Assembly: GCA_014647935.1 (NCBI GenBank)
Contig: BMQD01000029.1
Coordinates: 1-55,824, forward strand
From: Planomonospora parontospora
GTDB lineage: Bacteria; Actinomycetota; Actinomycetes; Streptosporangiales; Streptosporangiaceae
Reading direction: 5' to 3'
DNA: 55,824 nt
The notes below the pieces were generated by a model. It was not told the DNA's origin. It worked only from the letters and a program-made list of their open reading frames with translations, and did no database searches. A program made the translations under genes and the position numbers. Shown piece after piece: positions 47,676 through 54,691 of this stretch. The first letter of the stretch is position 1, and every line of letters starts with the position of its first letter.

Positions 47676-48650
47676 TCAAACGGACACCGTGTGCGGGATG
47701 AGCCACCGGATCTCCTGGCCGTGGGGTCCGGTGAGTGCGACGGGCCGGCCGTCGAGGGCGAGCACGAACATCGCCGGGCCATCGGCGTCGACCACGGCGG
47801 CCGGCATCAGGCCGGGCAGGACGCCCGTCCCTTCGTTGGAGATCCAGTGCCCCGGCAGGGTGCGGACGAGCTCGACGAAAGCGGTCCGGGTGTCCGGCGG
47901 AACGTAGGCCAGCACAGCGCTGTGGAAGACGACCAGCGTGGCGTCGGCCGGAGCTCGCGCGGCCAGGGCCGGCAGATCGGTGAGCAGATCGCCCCTGACG
48001 AGGTGGGGCGGGTCGGCGCGGGCGACGCGAACCGCGGCATGCAGCCGGTCACGCCGCTGCTGCTGCTCCGGCCAGATCAGTGCGTCCAGCCAGCGCACAT
48101 CGTCGTCATCGGCGACGTCGAGCGGGTCGAGATCCAGACCGGCGCGCCACACCACGGCGGGCGTCGACTCCGGCAGCGGCACGTCACCGCTGACCGCACA
48201 GGTCAGCCGTACCTCGCTGTCCGCAGGGCCCAGCACCGCGGCGCCGTCGCCGTAGCGGTACCGGTAGGCATCCGGATACAGGCACAACCCGGCGGAGGCG
48301 CCGACTTCCAGCAGAGCGAGAGGCTGCGGCAGCCGCGCCAGCACCGGCAGCATGGCGGCGCAGCGGGCCGGTTCGTTGGTCTGCGTCCGGCGCCGCAGCA
48401 TCGTGGCGGACAACTTCGGCCAATGCCGTACCATCCACGCCCGGAACTCGTCCGGCGCGGTCACCGGCGCGGCCAGGTATTGAGCCGCCGCGAACAGCAG
48501 GTTCGGCTGCCGTTTCTCCTTCGGCAGCTCGTCCAGCAACCCCAGCAGTCGCTGATCGGCGCTGACCGTCAAGGCCAGCGCCTCGTATGCGGGGGACTGT
48601 CCTCGCGCCTCGCGCACCGCGAACGCCCGGTACCGCTCTGCCGTCGTCAT
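47676..48650 (-). CDS. DUF2332-family protein
   Basis: 324 residues from ATG 48650 (MTTAERYRAFAVREARGQSP). The order RLLGLLDELPKEKRQPNLLF, then FRAWMVRHWPKL, QTNEPARCAAMLPVL, PLALLEVGASAGLCLYPDAY and VVFHSAVLAYVPP matches the DUF2332 family. Its EVGASAGL loop resembles the SAM-binding loop of methyltransferases. The biochemical role of the family is not established. It is common on actinobacterial chromosomes, so its presence suggests either cargo or flanking host DNA. Confidence 0.8.
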   Translation of the reverse strand: MTTAERYRAFAVREARGQSPAYEALALTVSADQRLLGLLDELPKEKRQPNLLFAAAQYLAAPVTAPDEFRAWMVRHWPKLSATMLRRRTQTNEPARCAAMLPVLARLPQPLALLEVGASAGLCLYPDAYRYRYGDGAAVLGPADSEVRLTCAVSGDVPLPESTPAVVWRAGLDLDPLDVADDDDVRWLDALIWPEQQQRRDRLHAAVRVARADPPHLVRGDLLTDLPALAARAPADATLVVFHSAVLAYVPPDTRTAFVELVRTLPGHWISNEGTGVLPGLMPAAVVDADGPAMFVLALDGRPVALTGPHGQEIRWLIPHTVSV

Positions 48651-48829
48651 CACGTCATCGTGCTCGTCCACCACCTGCGGGCGCAATGACGTCGATCACA
48701 GGACCGATGTCACGCCTTACCCGTTCAATCGGCCTTCAGGAAAACAGGGTGCGGTAGCAGGAAGACCCGTATCTCGGCCGTTCGGGCGTGTCTCGCCTAC
48801 GAGGCGAAAACAAGATCACAGAGCATTCC

Positions 48830-48962
48830 ATCGTTTCCGGGACGGCCAGCGAAGATCATTCGCAGGGTGGTGTTTCCGCAGGAGCGATCCCGTCCGATCG
48901 TCCCGAAACTCATCCCGGAACCTCGCCCGATGAAATAGCCTTCCGGGATCGTTTCCGGGACG
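48830..48962. promoter_or_regulatory. res-like repeat region upstream of serine recombinase
   Basis: ATCGTTTCCGGGACG occurs exactly at 48830-48844 and 48948-48962. Inverted relatives lie between them: CGTCCCGAAAC (48899-48909) and ATCCCGGAA (48912-48920), with TTCCGGGATC at 48941-48950. Multiple subsites of differing orientation next to a resolvase gene are typical of res sites; the region is also the promoter. Confidence 0.65.
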
Positions 48963-48970
48963 ATGGAGGC

Positions 48971-49996
48971 ATGACTCTCCCCGCCGCCTCCGCCCCGGCG
49001 CCCGCCGAGCCGCCGTCGACCACCCCGGCCGGCCCGGCCAACGCGATCCGCATCGGCTACGCTCGCGTCTCCACCCGCGCCCAGGACCACCAGCTCCAGA
49101 TGGACGCCCTGGCGGCCGCGCACTGCCGCGAGGTCGTTGAGGAGACCGTCTCCACCCGCCGCGAGCGCCCCAAGCTGGCCGCCACCATCGCCCGGATGCA
49201 GCCCGGCGACACCCTGGTCATCTACAAGCCCGACCGCATCGCCCGCTCGGTGAAGGAACTGCTCGTCTTCCTCGAAGACGAGCTCGCGCCGCGAGGCATC
49301 AACCTGCACATCCTGTCCGGCGTCTGCGCCGGGCTGCACCGCCCCGGCGGCCAGTCGATCGCGGACAAGATGCTGTTCCTGGTCGCGGCGATGGCCGCGG
49401 AGATGGAACGCGACCTGATCCGCGAGCGCACCATGGACGGCCTGGCGGCCGCCGCCGCCCAAGGCCGCAAGGGCGGCCGGCCCCCGGCGATCGACGCCGA
49501 CACGCTCGCCGCCGCCCGCGCCCGCCGAGCCCGCGGCCAGACCATCCCCGCGATCGCCAAGGCCCTCGGCGTCGGGCGCTCCACGCTGTATCGGGCGTTC
49601 GAGGGTGACGACCCGCTTGTCGTCGTCCAGCGCCAGGAGGTCGCTGCCCGGCCCGTCGGCGACGGCCTCACCACCGCGCCTGCACCCGCCTCTGGGGCCG
49701 GTCCGGCCGTCCGGGACTGGGAGCGGGTGCGTCCGGCCCCGCGCCGGCTGGCCGACGGCTACCGGGTGGCGCGGCGGTCCGGCGACGGGCGCCGCTACCT
49801 CCTGCCGCCCGGCAGCGAGGTGCCGATCGGCTACGCCGAGACCGACGGCACCCGCTGGACCGCCCGCACCCTCGACCACGAGCGGGTCGAGGTGGACGCC
49901 GTCGGCGGCTCGCACGCGCGCCAGGCCGACGCCCTGGCCGCCCTGGACCGCCACTACCGCACCCGGCCCACCCCCGCCCCGCAGCCCGGCGCGTGA
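48971..49996 (+). CDS. Serine recombinase / resolvase with C-terminal extension
   Basis: 341 residues from ATG 48971 (GATGGAGGC before). The resolvase domain has the nucleophile in IGYARVSTRAQDHQLQMDAL (Ser about 33). It also has LVIYKPDRIARSVKELLVFL and MLFLVAAMAAEMERDLIRER, as in Tn3-type resolvases and DNA invertases. An HTH follows (QTIPAIAKALGVGRSTLYRA). The last 110 residues form an extra domain (WERVRPAPRRLADGYRVARR, then LLPPGSEVPIGYAETDGTRW) not present in small resolvases. It probably resolves plasmid multimers at the upstream repeats. Confidence 0.88.
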   Translation: MTLPAASAPAPAEPPSTTPAGPANAIRIGYARVSTRAQDHQLQMDALAAAHCREVVEETVSTRRERPKLAATIARMQPGDTLVIYKPDRIARSVKELLVFLEDELAPRGINLHILSGVCAGLHRPGGQSIADKMLFLVAAMAAEMERDLIRERTMDGLAAAAAQGRKGGRPPAIDADTLAAARARRARGQTIPAIAKALGVGRSTLYRAFEGDDPLVVVQRQEVAARPVGDGLTTAPAPASGAGPAVRDWERVRPAPRRLADGYRVARRSGDGRRYLLPPGSEVPIGYAETDGTRWTARTLDHERVEVDAVGGSHARQADALAALDRHYRTRPTPAPQPGA

Positions 49997-50059
49997 TCCG
50001 CCTGCCGTGCCGCGGGGACGATCGGCCCGCAGTAGCCGAGGCCCGGGCCCGGGCCTCGG

Positions 50060-50203
50060 CTACTCGCCGGAGTCGGCTTCCCACATCCGCTCCAGCTCGG
50101 CGATCTCCCGGCGCCGCTGCTGAAGCTTGCGGCGGATGGAGGCCATGACGCACTCGTGCAGCCACGCCGGCGGCGGGTCATCCTCGGAGGTCATGGCGCC
50201 CAT
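50060..50203 (-). CDS. Small coiled protein, about 47 aa
   Basis: Starts at ATG 50203 or 50194 (MTSEDDPPPAWLHECVMASI). The remainder RRKLQQRRREIAELERMWEA is a basic then acidic helix suited to a short coiled coil. It is convergent with the serine recombinase, 63 bp beyond its stop. No family is recognised. Confidence 0.45.
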   Translation of the reverse strand: MGAMTSEDDPPPAWLHECVMASIRRKLQQRRREIAELERMWEADSGE

Positions 50204-50530
50204 GCTCGCTTGCCGACGTGCTCTGGCGCAGGCCGGTCCGGGAACGGGCCGGGGTCGGATCCCGCCGTCATAACCACGCCGCCGCACTCAGGCGGAGACC
50301 GCAGGAGCGAGGCTGATCGTCGGGAAGTTCCCTTCCCGGTGACAAGCCGTATGGCCTGCGGTGAGCTGGGCAAACGTATGGATCGCCCCGAGTTGAGAAG
50401 ACCGGGCGGTAGTGCGGCCGGGGCTGCCCGAAACAGCCCCGGCCGCGCAAGGAACCATCCCGCTCCCAGCCGCAGCCTTCCCCGCGAGGGTTGACCCATG
50501 TTCGCTGTCCGGCGTTTTCCTTGATCAGAG

Positions 50531-50590
50531 CAACCGGCGGTTTGGTAGCGCACCTGACTGGGGGTCAACGGGCTGCAGGTTCAAACGCCG
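50531..50590 (+). pseudogene. tRNA-Pro(GGG)-like remnant
   Basis: TTTGGTAGCGC (D-loop and stem), CACCTGACTGGGGGTCA (anticodon arm with GGG at the anticodon position) and GCAGGTTCAAA (T-loop) occur in correct order and spacing. The lower anticodon stem is mispaired, and neither the T stem nor an acceptor stem can be formed. It looks like a decayed tRNA or an attachment-site scar derived from one. Confidence 0.5.
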
Positions 50591-50695
50591 CCAGGTAGCG
50601 GGACTGGAAGTTCCCGGAACCCGTCGGGTAGTCCGGCGGTGCCGGGCGAGGGCGGCGTTTCCCGAGGCCGTGATGGCTGCGCGCCGATCGTTGGC

Positions 50696-51043
50696 TCAGC
50701 CCAGCCCGACCTCGTCGAGCATCTCGGGGACCAGTCCGTCGGGCAGGCCCCCGAGCCTGGCGTGGCGGATGACCGCCTCGTGGACGGCCAGGTGCAGGTG
50801 CAGCAGGGCCTGCTCGGACTGCTCGACCGGCTCGGGGACCGGCAGCGGGCTGCCGGCCACCTCGTGCCAGCGCTCGTCGCCGGCGCGCTGCACGAACGCC
50901 CGCAGCCGGCCTGCGGCCAACTGGGTGGCCAGGTGCATCGAGCCGGTCACGGTGCCGAGCTCCTGGGTCAGCACGCCTTCCGGCCCGATGACGACCTCGC
51001 CGATCTGCCGGGCGGCACCGGCACCGGCTGCGGGTTCGGTCAC
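50696..51043 (-). CDS. Hypothetical protein, 115 aa
   Basis: Starts at GTG 51043 (MTEPAAGAGAARQIGEVVIG). The middle is helical (GSMHLATQLAAGRLRAFVQR), followed by DERWHEVAGSPLPVPEP and a helix rich in His/Leu (SEQALLHLHLAVHEAVIRHA). No named family or membrane segment is seen. It is downstream of the STAS gene on the same strand, about 195 bp away. Confidence 0.5.
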   Translation of the reverse strand: MTEPAAGAGAARQIGEVVIGPEGVLTQELGTVTGSMHLATQLAAGRLRAFVQRAGDERWHEVAGSPLPVPEPVEQSEQALLHLHLAVHEAVIRHARLGGLPDGLVPEMLDEVGLG

Positions 51044-51239
51044 GGCCGCCGCCCCGACGGCCGGGAGCGGGCCCGCAGGACGTCAGCGGGTACCGCCCGA
51101 AGGCGGCGCCTGCGGGCCCGGCACCGAAGCGACCAGCTTTCGCGTCGCACCTGTCTCACTCCAGCACGCGTACCCGCCTGCGCCCGCACCACACCGGCCG
51201 GCCAGCGGCGGAACCCCTGGCCGGTGGGCGGCGGCCGGC

Positions 51240-51644
51240 CTACGCCCTGCCGGCGCCCGGGGAGGCGGCCCGCACCGCCGCATCGGCGCTGTCGCAGATC
51301 TCGAACGCCCGGTGCAGGCCGGTGGTGGCCAGGAACCGTGCCAGGGTGCCGTGCACGCCGCTGAGCAGGAACCGCTTGCCTGCGGCCTGGCAGGTGCGCA
51401 GGGAGGCGATGAGGGCGCTGATCCCCGTCGAATCGCAAAAGCCCAGACCGGTCGCGTCCAGCACCACCGCGGCCAGATCGGCCCGCCCCCACAGCGGCTG
51501 CACGCTCTGGCGCAGGAGCGGCACGGTGCTCGCTTCCAGGTCCCCGGCCAGGTGGACGACCATCACGCGGCTGTGCTGGACCAACGAGACGGTCAGGGAC
51601 GGGCCGCGCGCGGAGCCGAACCTTGTGGGGGCTACTTCACCCAC
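51240..51644 (-). CDS. Anti-sigma factor antagonist (STAS domain)
   Basis: 134 residues if translation starts at GTG 51644, which overlaps the upstream zinc-protein gene by 13 bp. VMVVHLAGDLEASTVPLLRQ, AAVVLDATGLGFCDSTGISA and KRFLLSGVHGTLARFLATTG are the SpoIIAA/RsbV fold. The phospho-acceptor serine lies in DSTG. It would bind an RsbW-type kinase and release a sigma factor. The kinase could be chromosomal or, speculatively, the RsbW-like protein at 27162-27980. Confidence 0.85.
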   Translation of the reverse strand: MGEVAPTRFGSARGPSLTVSLVQHSRVMVVHLAGDLEASTVPLLRQSVQPLWGRADLAAVVLDATGLGFCDSTGISALIASLRTCQAAGKRFLLSGVHGTLARFLATTGLHRAFEICDSADAAVRAASPGAGRA

Positions 51645-51889
51645 CCCCAGTTTCTGTCGCAGTCCGGGCAGTGCCAGGACATTCCGTGCTCCGGTTCTGG
51701 CCTGATGTGGCCTGTCGTCGAGCCGCACAGTGTGCACCGCTCGGGTTTCGGGATGATCGGCATCGCCTCCCGGCAACCGCGGCAGTAGTAGTCCTCCGTC
51801 CCGGAGCCCAGGATGCGCTCCTGTTCTCCTCTGCCCGGATGCAGGCAGGCGTCCGGGGTGGGTGTCTTGCTCATCGTCTTGTCATCCAT
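51632..51889 (-). CDS. Small zinc-ribbon-like protein, 85 aa
   Basis: ATG 51889 with CCAGGATC before it. Cys pairs: CLHPG near residue 15, YYCRGCREAM (about 36), RCTLCGSTTGH (about 52) and WHCPDCDRNWG (about 76). Two zinc ribbons are likely. It overlaps the STAS gene by 13 bp and may be cotranscribed with it. No family name can be given. Confidence 0.6.
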   Translation of the reverse strand: MDDKTMSKTPTPDACLHPGRGEQERILGSGTEDYYCRGCREAMPIIPKPERCTLCGSTTGHIRPEPEHGMSWHCPDCDRNWGWVK

Positions 51890-52093
51890 GATCCTGGGGC
51901 TCGCAGGCCGGGGTGGCATCGCGTCGCGCCCTTGTCTTCCCGGCTCTATCCCCTGGCCGTGGTCGGGTTGCCGGCGGGCGGCCCCGGAAGTGTGCCGGGT
52001 GCGTGGTGGCGACAGCCGTCCGCCGGTCCTGTCGGTTATACCCGGTTTCGGGTGGCTCGCTTCGCGAGAAGATCCCTCTTCCTGGGAGGTGGA

Positions 52094-52492
52094 TCAGGGT
52101 CGGTCCCGGGCGGGCGGGAAGCGCTTCAGCAGGGTCAGGACCCGGGCGAGGAACTCCTGCGGGTGGATCGGCTTGAGGATGAAGTCGTCGGCCCCCGCCC
52201 GGCAGGCCTCCTGGCGGGCGTTCTCGACGCTGTCGCCTCCCCAGGCGGTCACCATCAGCACCGCCACCTCCGCCGTCTTTGGGGTGGCGCGCAGCCGCCG
52301 GCAGACCTCGGGGCCGGGCAGGTTGGGCAGCCGCCAGTCCAGCACCACCAGGTCCGGGCGCACCCGCTGGGCGAGCGGCAGGGCATCGGCGCCGTCGGCC
52401 ACGGCGTGCACCCGGCAGCCGGCCCGCTCCAGCAGCAGGACCAGCAGATTCCGGTGATCGGCATCGTCTTCGACGACCAGCGTGACCGGCAT
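52094..52492 (-). CDS. Stand-alone response regulator receiver (CheY-like)
   Basis: 132 residues: VTLVVEDDADHRNLLVLLL (acidic pair), DLVVLDWRLPNLPGPEV with the phospho-acceptor Asp about 52, VLMVTAWGG (Thr switch) and DDFILKPIHPQEF (Lys). No output domain follows, so it acts through protein contacts like CheY or Spo0F. The hybrid-less histidine kinase at 15910-18087 or a chemotaxis kinase could phosphorylate it. Its neighbours are STAS and MCP genes, which points to a signalling cluster. Confidence 0.88.
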   Translation of the reverse strand: MPVTLVVEDDADHRNLLVLLLERAGCRVHAVADGADALPLAQRVRPDLVVLDWRLPNLPGPEVCRRLRATPKTAEVAVLMVTAWGGDSVENARQEACRAGADDFILKPIHPQEFLARVLTLLKRFPPARDRP

Positions 52493-52783
52493 GTCCCCTC
52501 ACCCCTTTCCGATCCCCCTGGCTACGGTTCCTGCCCCCGAACGGCCCGCCGCACCGGCCGCCGGCCGGGCGGGCTCCGTACGGCCCATCCCGCGCGTGCC
52601 GGGCGGCGGAGTGTTTCCCCCCTTGCGGCGCACCAGGGCCTCCCGAGGGCCCGCTGAGCCGGATGGTGCGCCCATGATCGGGCGACGGGCGTCGGACAGG
52701 CGTTCGATACACTGCGCGAACTGCCCACCGGCAGGACCGGGCGCGAGGTTCCGCTCGTCAGTGCGAGGACAAGGAACGCCCCC

Positions 52784-53170
52784 ATGCATGACCCTGACCT
52801 TGCCGAGAAGTCTGCCGAGACCCCTGCCGGCCGCGCACTCGTTGCGCGGGTGCGCGCCGAGCTGCGCCGGGCCGGATTCGTCGACGCCCCCGCCTCGGAC
52901 ATCGAGGGCGGCTTGACCGTCCGCCACGAGGCGGACCGGGGCGTGGTGGTCTGCTGGACCACCGCCGCCGAGGTGATCGTCAAGAACCGGGCCGCCCACC
53001 ACCAGGTGCGCGCCGCGGTGAACCTGGCGCTGATGGCCATCTTGACCGGCGTCGGCTACACCGCGGCCGCCGACCATGCCACCGGCGAAGTGATCGTCAC
53101 CGGCGGCCCGGACACCGGCGACGGCGCACCCGGCCGGCGGAGGCCTACGGGCGTCGACGCCGGTGCCTGA
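52784..53170 (+). CDS. Hypothetical protein, paralogue of 8427-8783
   Basis: 128 residues. LVARVRAELRRAGF, LTVRHEADRGVVVCW, LALMAILTGVGYTAAAD and GEVIVTGGP align in order with the smaller paralogue at 8427-8783. The core is a mixed alpha/beta domain; the C-terminus is a basic disordered tail (APGRRRPTGVDAG). It is divergent from the receiver gene. No function is known for the pair. Confidence 0.65.
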   Translation: MHDPDLAEKSAETPAGRALVARVRAELRRAGFVDAPASDIEGGLTVRHEADRGVVVCWTTAAEVIVKNRAAHHQVRAAVNLALMAILTGVGYTAAADHATGEVIVTGGPDTGDGAPGRRRPTGVDAGA

Positions 53171-53277
53171 TCCTGCGCCACCGGCAGCCGACCCGGCGTG
53201 CGGCCTGTCGAGGTGACCGCAGGTGGTGAGAGCCGTAGGCCGGCTGTCTCCCCGGCAGTCCTCGTGCGGGCGTGGGC

Positions 53278-53634
53278 TCAGGACGGCGCCGGGGCGTCGG
53301 CGCGGCGCGCGGATGAGTCGCCGCCGGGCAGCCCGCGCTGGGCGAACATGTCGATCAGCAAACGGACGGGCAGGTCGGCCTCGGTCGGATAGCGGAAACT
53401 GCGCTCGGGGTTGAGGGTGTAGTGGTTGCGGCGGCCGACCTTGCCGCGGGTCAGGTAGCCCTCCTGATGCAGGTCGGACACGATGCCCTGCACGGCGCGC
53501 TCGGTGATACCGATCCGCAGCGCGATGTCGCGCAGGCGCGCTTGCGGATCGCGGGCGATCTCCAGCAGCACCCGGGCGTGGTGGGTCAGGAACGTCCAGG
53601 TCGAGGCGGGATCGCCAGCGCTGGTAAAGGCCAT
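53278..53634 (-). CDS. Winged-helix transcriptional regulator (MarR/ArsR-like)
   Basis: 118 residues from ATG 53634 with AAGAGGTG before it. ARVLLEIARDPQARLRDIAL then RIGITERAVQGIVSDLHQEG and YLTRGKVGRRNHYTLNPE form a winged helix with a beta wing. The C-terminal part (RLLIDMFAQRGLP) is short, so the effector may be absent or the protein may act as a dimer with little sensing domain. A 24-bp interrupted palindrome 71 bp upstream (53705-53728) is a good autoregulatory operator. Confidence 0.75.
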   Translation of the reverse strand: MAFTSAGDPASTWTFLTHHARVLLEIARDPQARLRDIALRIGITERAVQGIVSDLHQEGYLTRGKVGRRNHYTLNPERSFRYPTEADLPVRLLIDMFAQRGLPGGDSSARRADAPAPS

Positions 53635-53704
53635 GGCACCTCTTTTCAGGGGCCGGAGGATCCGGCGGCGGGGAGCGCGGGCGGACCACGTCTCCGATCC
53701 GATC

Positions 53705-53728
53705 TTACCGGAAGTCAATTTCCGGTAA
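53705..53728. promoter_or_regulatory. Operator palindrome upstream of winged-helix gene
   Basis: TTACCGGAA (53705-53713) and TTCCGGTAA (53720-53728) are perfect 9-bp inverted arms around a 6-bp spacer. The position upstream of the winged-helix gene, and between it and the STAS gene at 53880, fits a regulatory site for both. Confidence 0.65.
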
Positions 53729-53879
53729 CCGCCTTCTCGAAATAAGCTGCGGGTGAGATGATTTCAGTCGACCGGTCTCTCTCCTCGAGCGGGGTCCGCA
53801 TGCCTGCCCTCCCGCGCCTTCGCCGCTGCGCACCGTACCGGGGCGCCGACGGCCTCATCCCGTTCCGGCCTGAGGCGCC

Positions 53880-54299
53880 GTGAGCATCCAGCACGCCGGC
53901 GCCTCCGGTGCCCGCGAACCCGGTGGTGCCCCGCTGCACGGCGTCGTCGATGCGGTCCTGTATGCCGATCACCAGCTGCGCCTGACCTACCGCCCTCAGC
54001 CCGCTGCGACCCTCGTCCACCTGATCGGCGAGATCGACGCCACCAACCGCACCGCGGTGGCCGAGACGCTGGCCCGCGTCGAGCGCGGCGCCGACCGTCT
54101 CCTGATCGACGCTCAGCATCTGCGGTTCATCGACACCGGAGGGATGTGCCTGCTGGCGCAGTTGTGCCGGGCGGGTGCGGCCGTGGTCGACCTGCCGCCC
54201 TTCATGCGGCGCCTGGCGGGGTTGCTGGGCCTGCCCCTGCGTGACGGCGCCCTGGAGGGCACCGCAGAGCGCGACCCCCGCTCCTTGCGACAGGGATAG
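53880..54299 (+). CDS. STAS-domain protein (anti-sigma factor antagonist-like)
   Basis: 139 residues from GTG 53880. A 40-residue leader precedes TLVHLIGEIDATNRTAVAET, then LLIDAQHLRFIDTGGMCLLA and AAVVDLPPFMRRLAGLLGLP, the STAS fold. The usual DS(S/T)G acceptor reads DTGG, so Thr could replace Ser as phospho-acceptor. It may be a variant antagonist or a non-phosphorylated binding partner. It is divergent from the winged-helix gene, sharing the operator region. Confidence 0.75.
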   Translation: MSIQHAGASGAREPGGAPLHGVVDAVLYADHQLRLTYRPQPAATLVHLIGEIDATNRTAVAETLARVERGADRLLIDAQHLRFIDTGGMCLLAQLCRAGAAVVDLPPFMRRLAGLLGLPLRDGALEGTAERDPRSLRQG

Positions 54300-54691
54300 G
54301 CCCATACCCCCGGCCTTGGTCTCTTGCGGTTTCGGTTGCAGGCGAGCCAGCTCGCCGCATCGGATGAGGACCAACGCTCCTTGGCCACCGGCTCCGCCAG
54401 GCCAGTGGAGAACGCGTTCTTCGGCTGCGACCTCACAGACGGCCTGGGTCGGCCCGGTTCGGTTCTGGTCGGCTGACGTCGGCTTCCTCGGTTCTGGCTC
54501 CGGATAACGGAAGGCAGGAGCGGTGGGAGTCTTCCGCCCGGAGTTGATCCGTTCGAGGGCAGGGCGGCAACCGGTGGTGCACCCGATGGGGTGCTTTCGC
54601 TCACCCGGTGGTCGATCCGGTCGATGGTCACAGTGCAGGCGCACACGGCGCTCGGTCAACGACACGGATACGGCAGCGCGGGGAACCGGAC
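54300..54691. other. Intergenic region before chemoreceptor gene
   Basis: No gene or clear structured element is visible in these 390 bp. The region presumably contains the promoter of the chemoreceptor gene. Confidence 0.45.
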
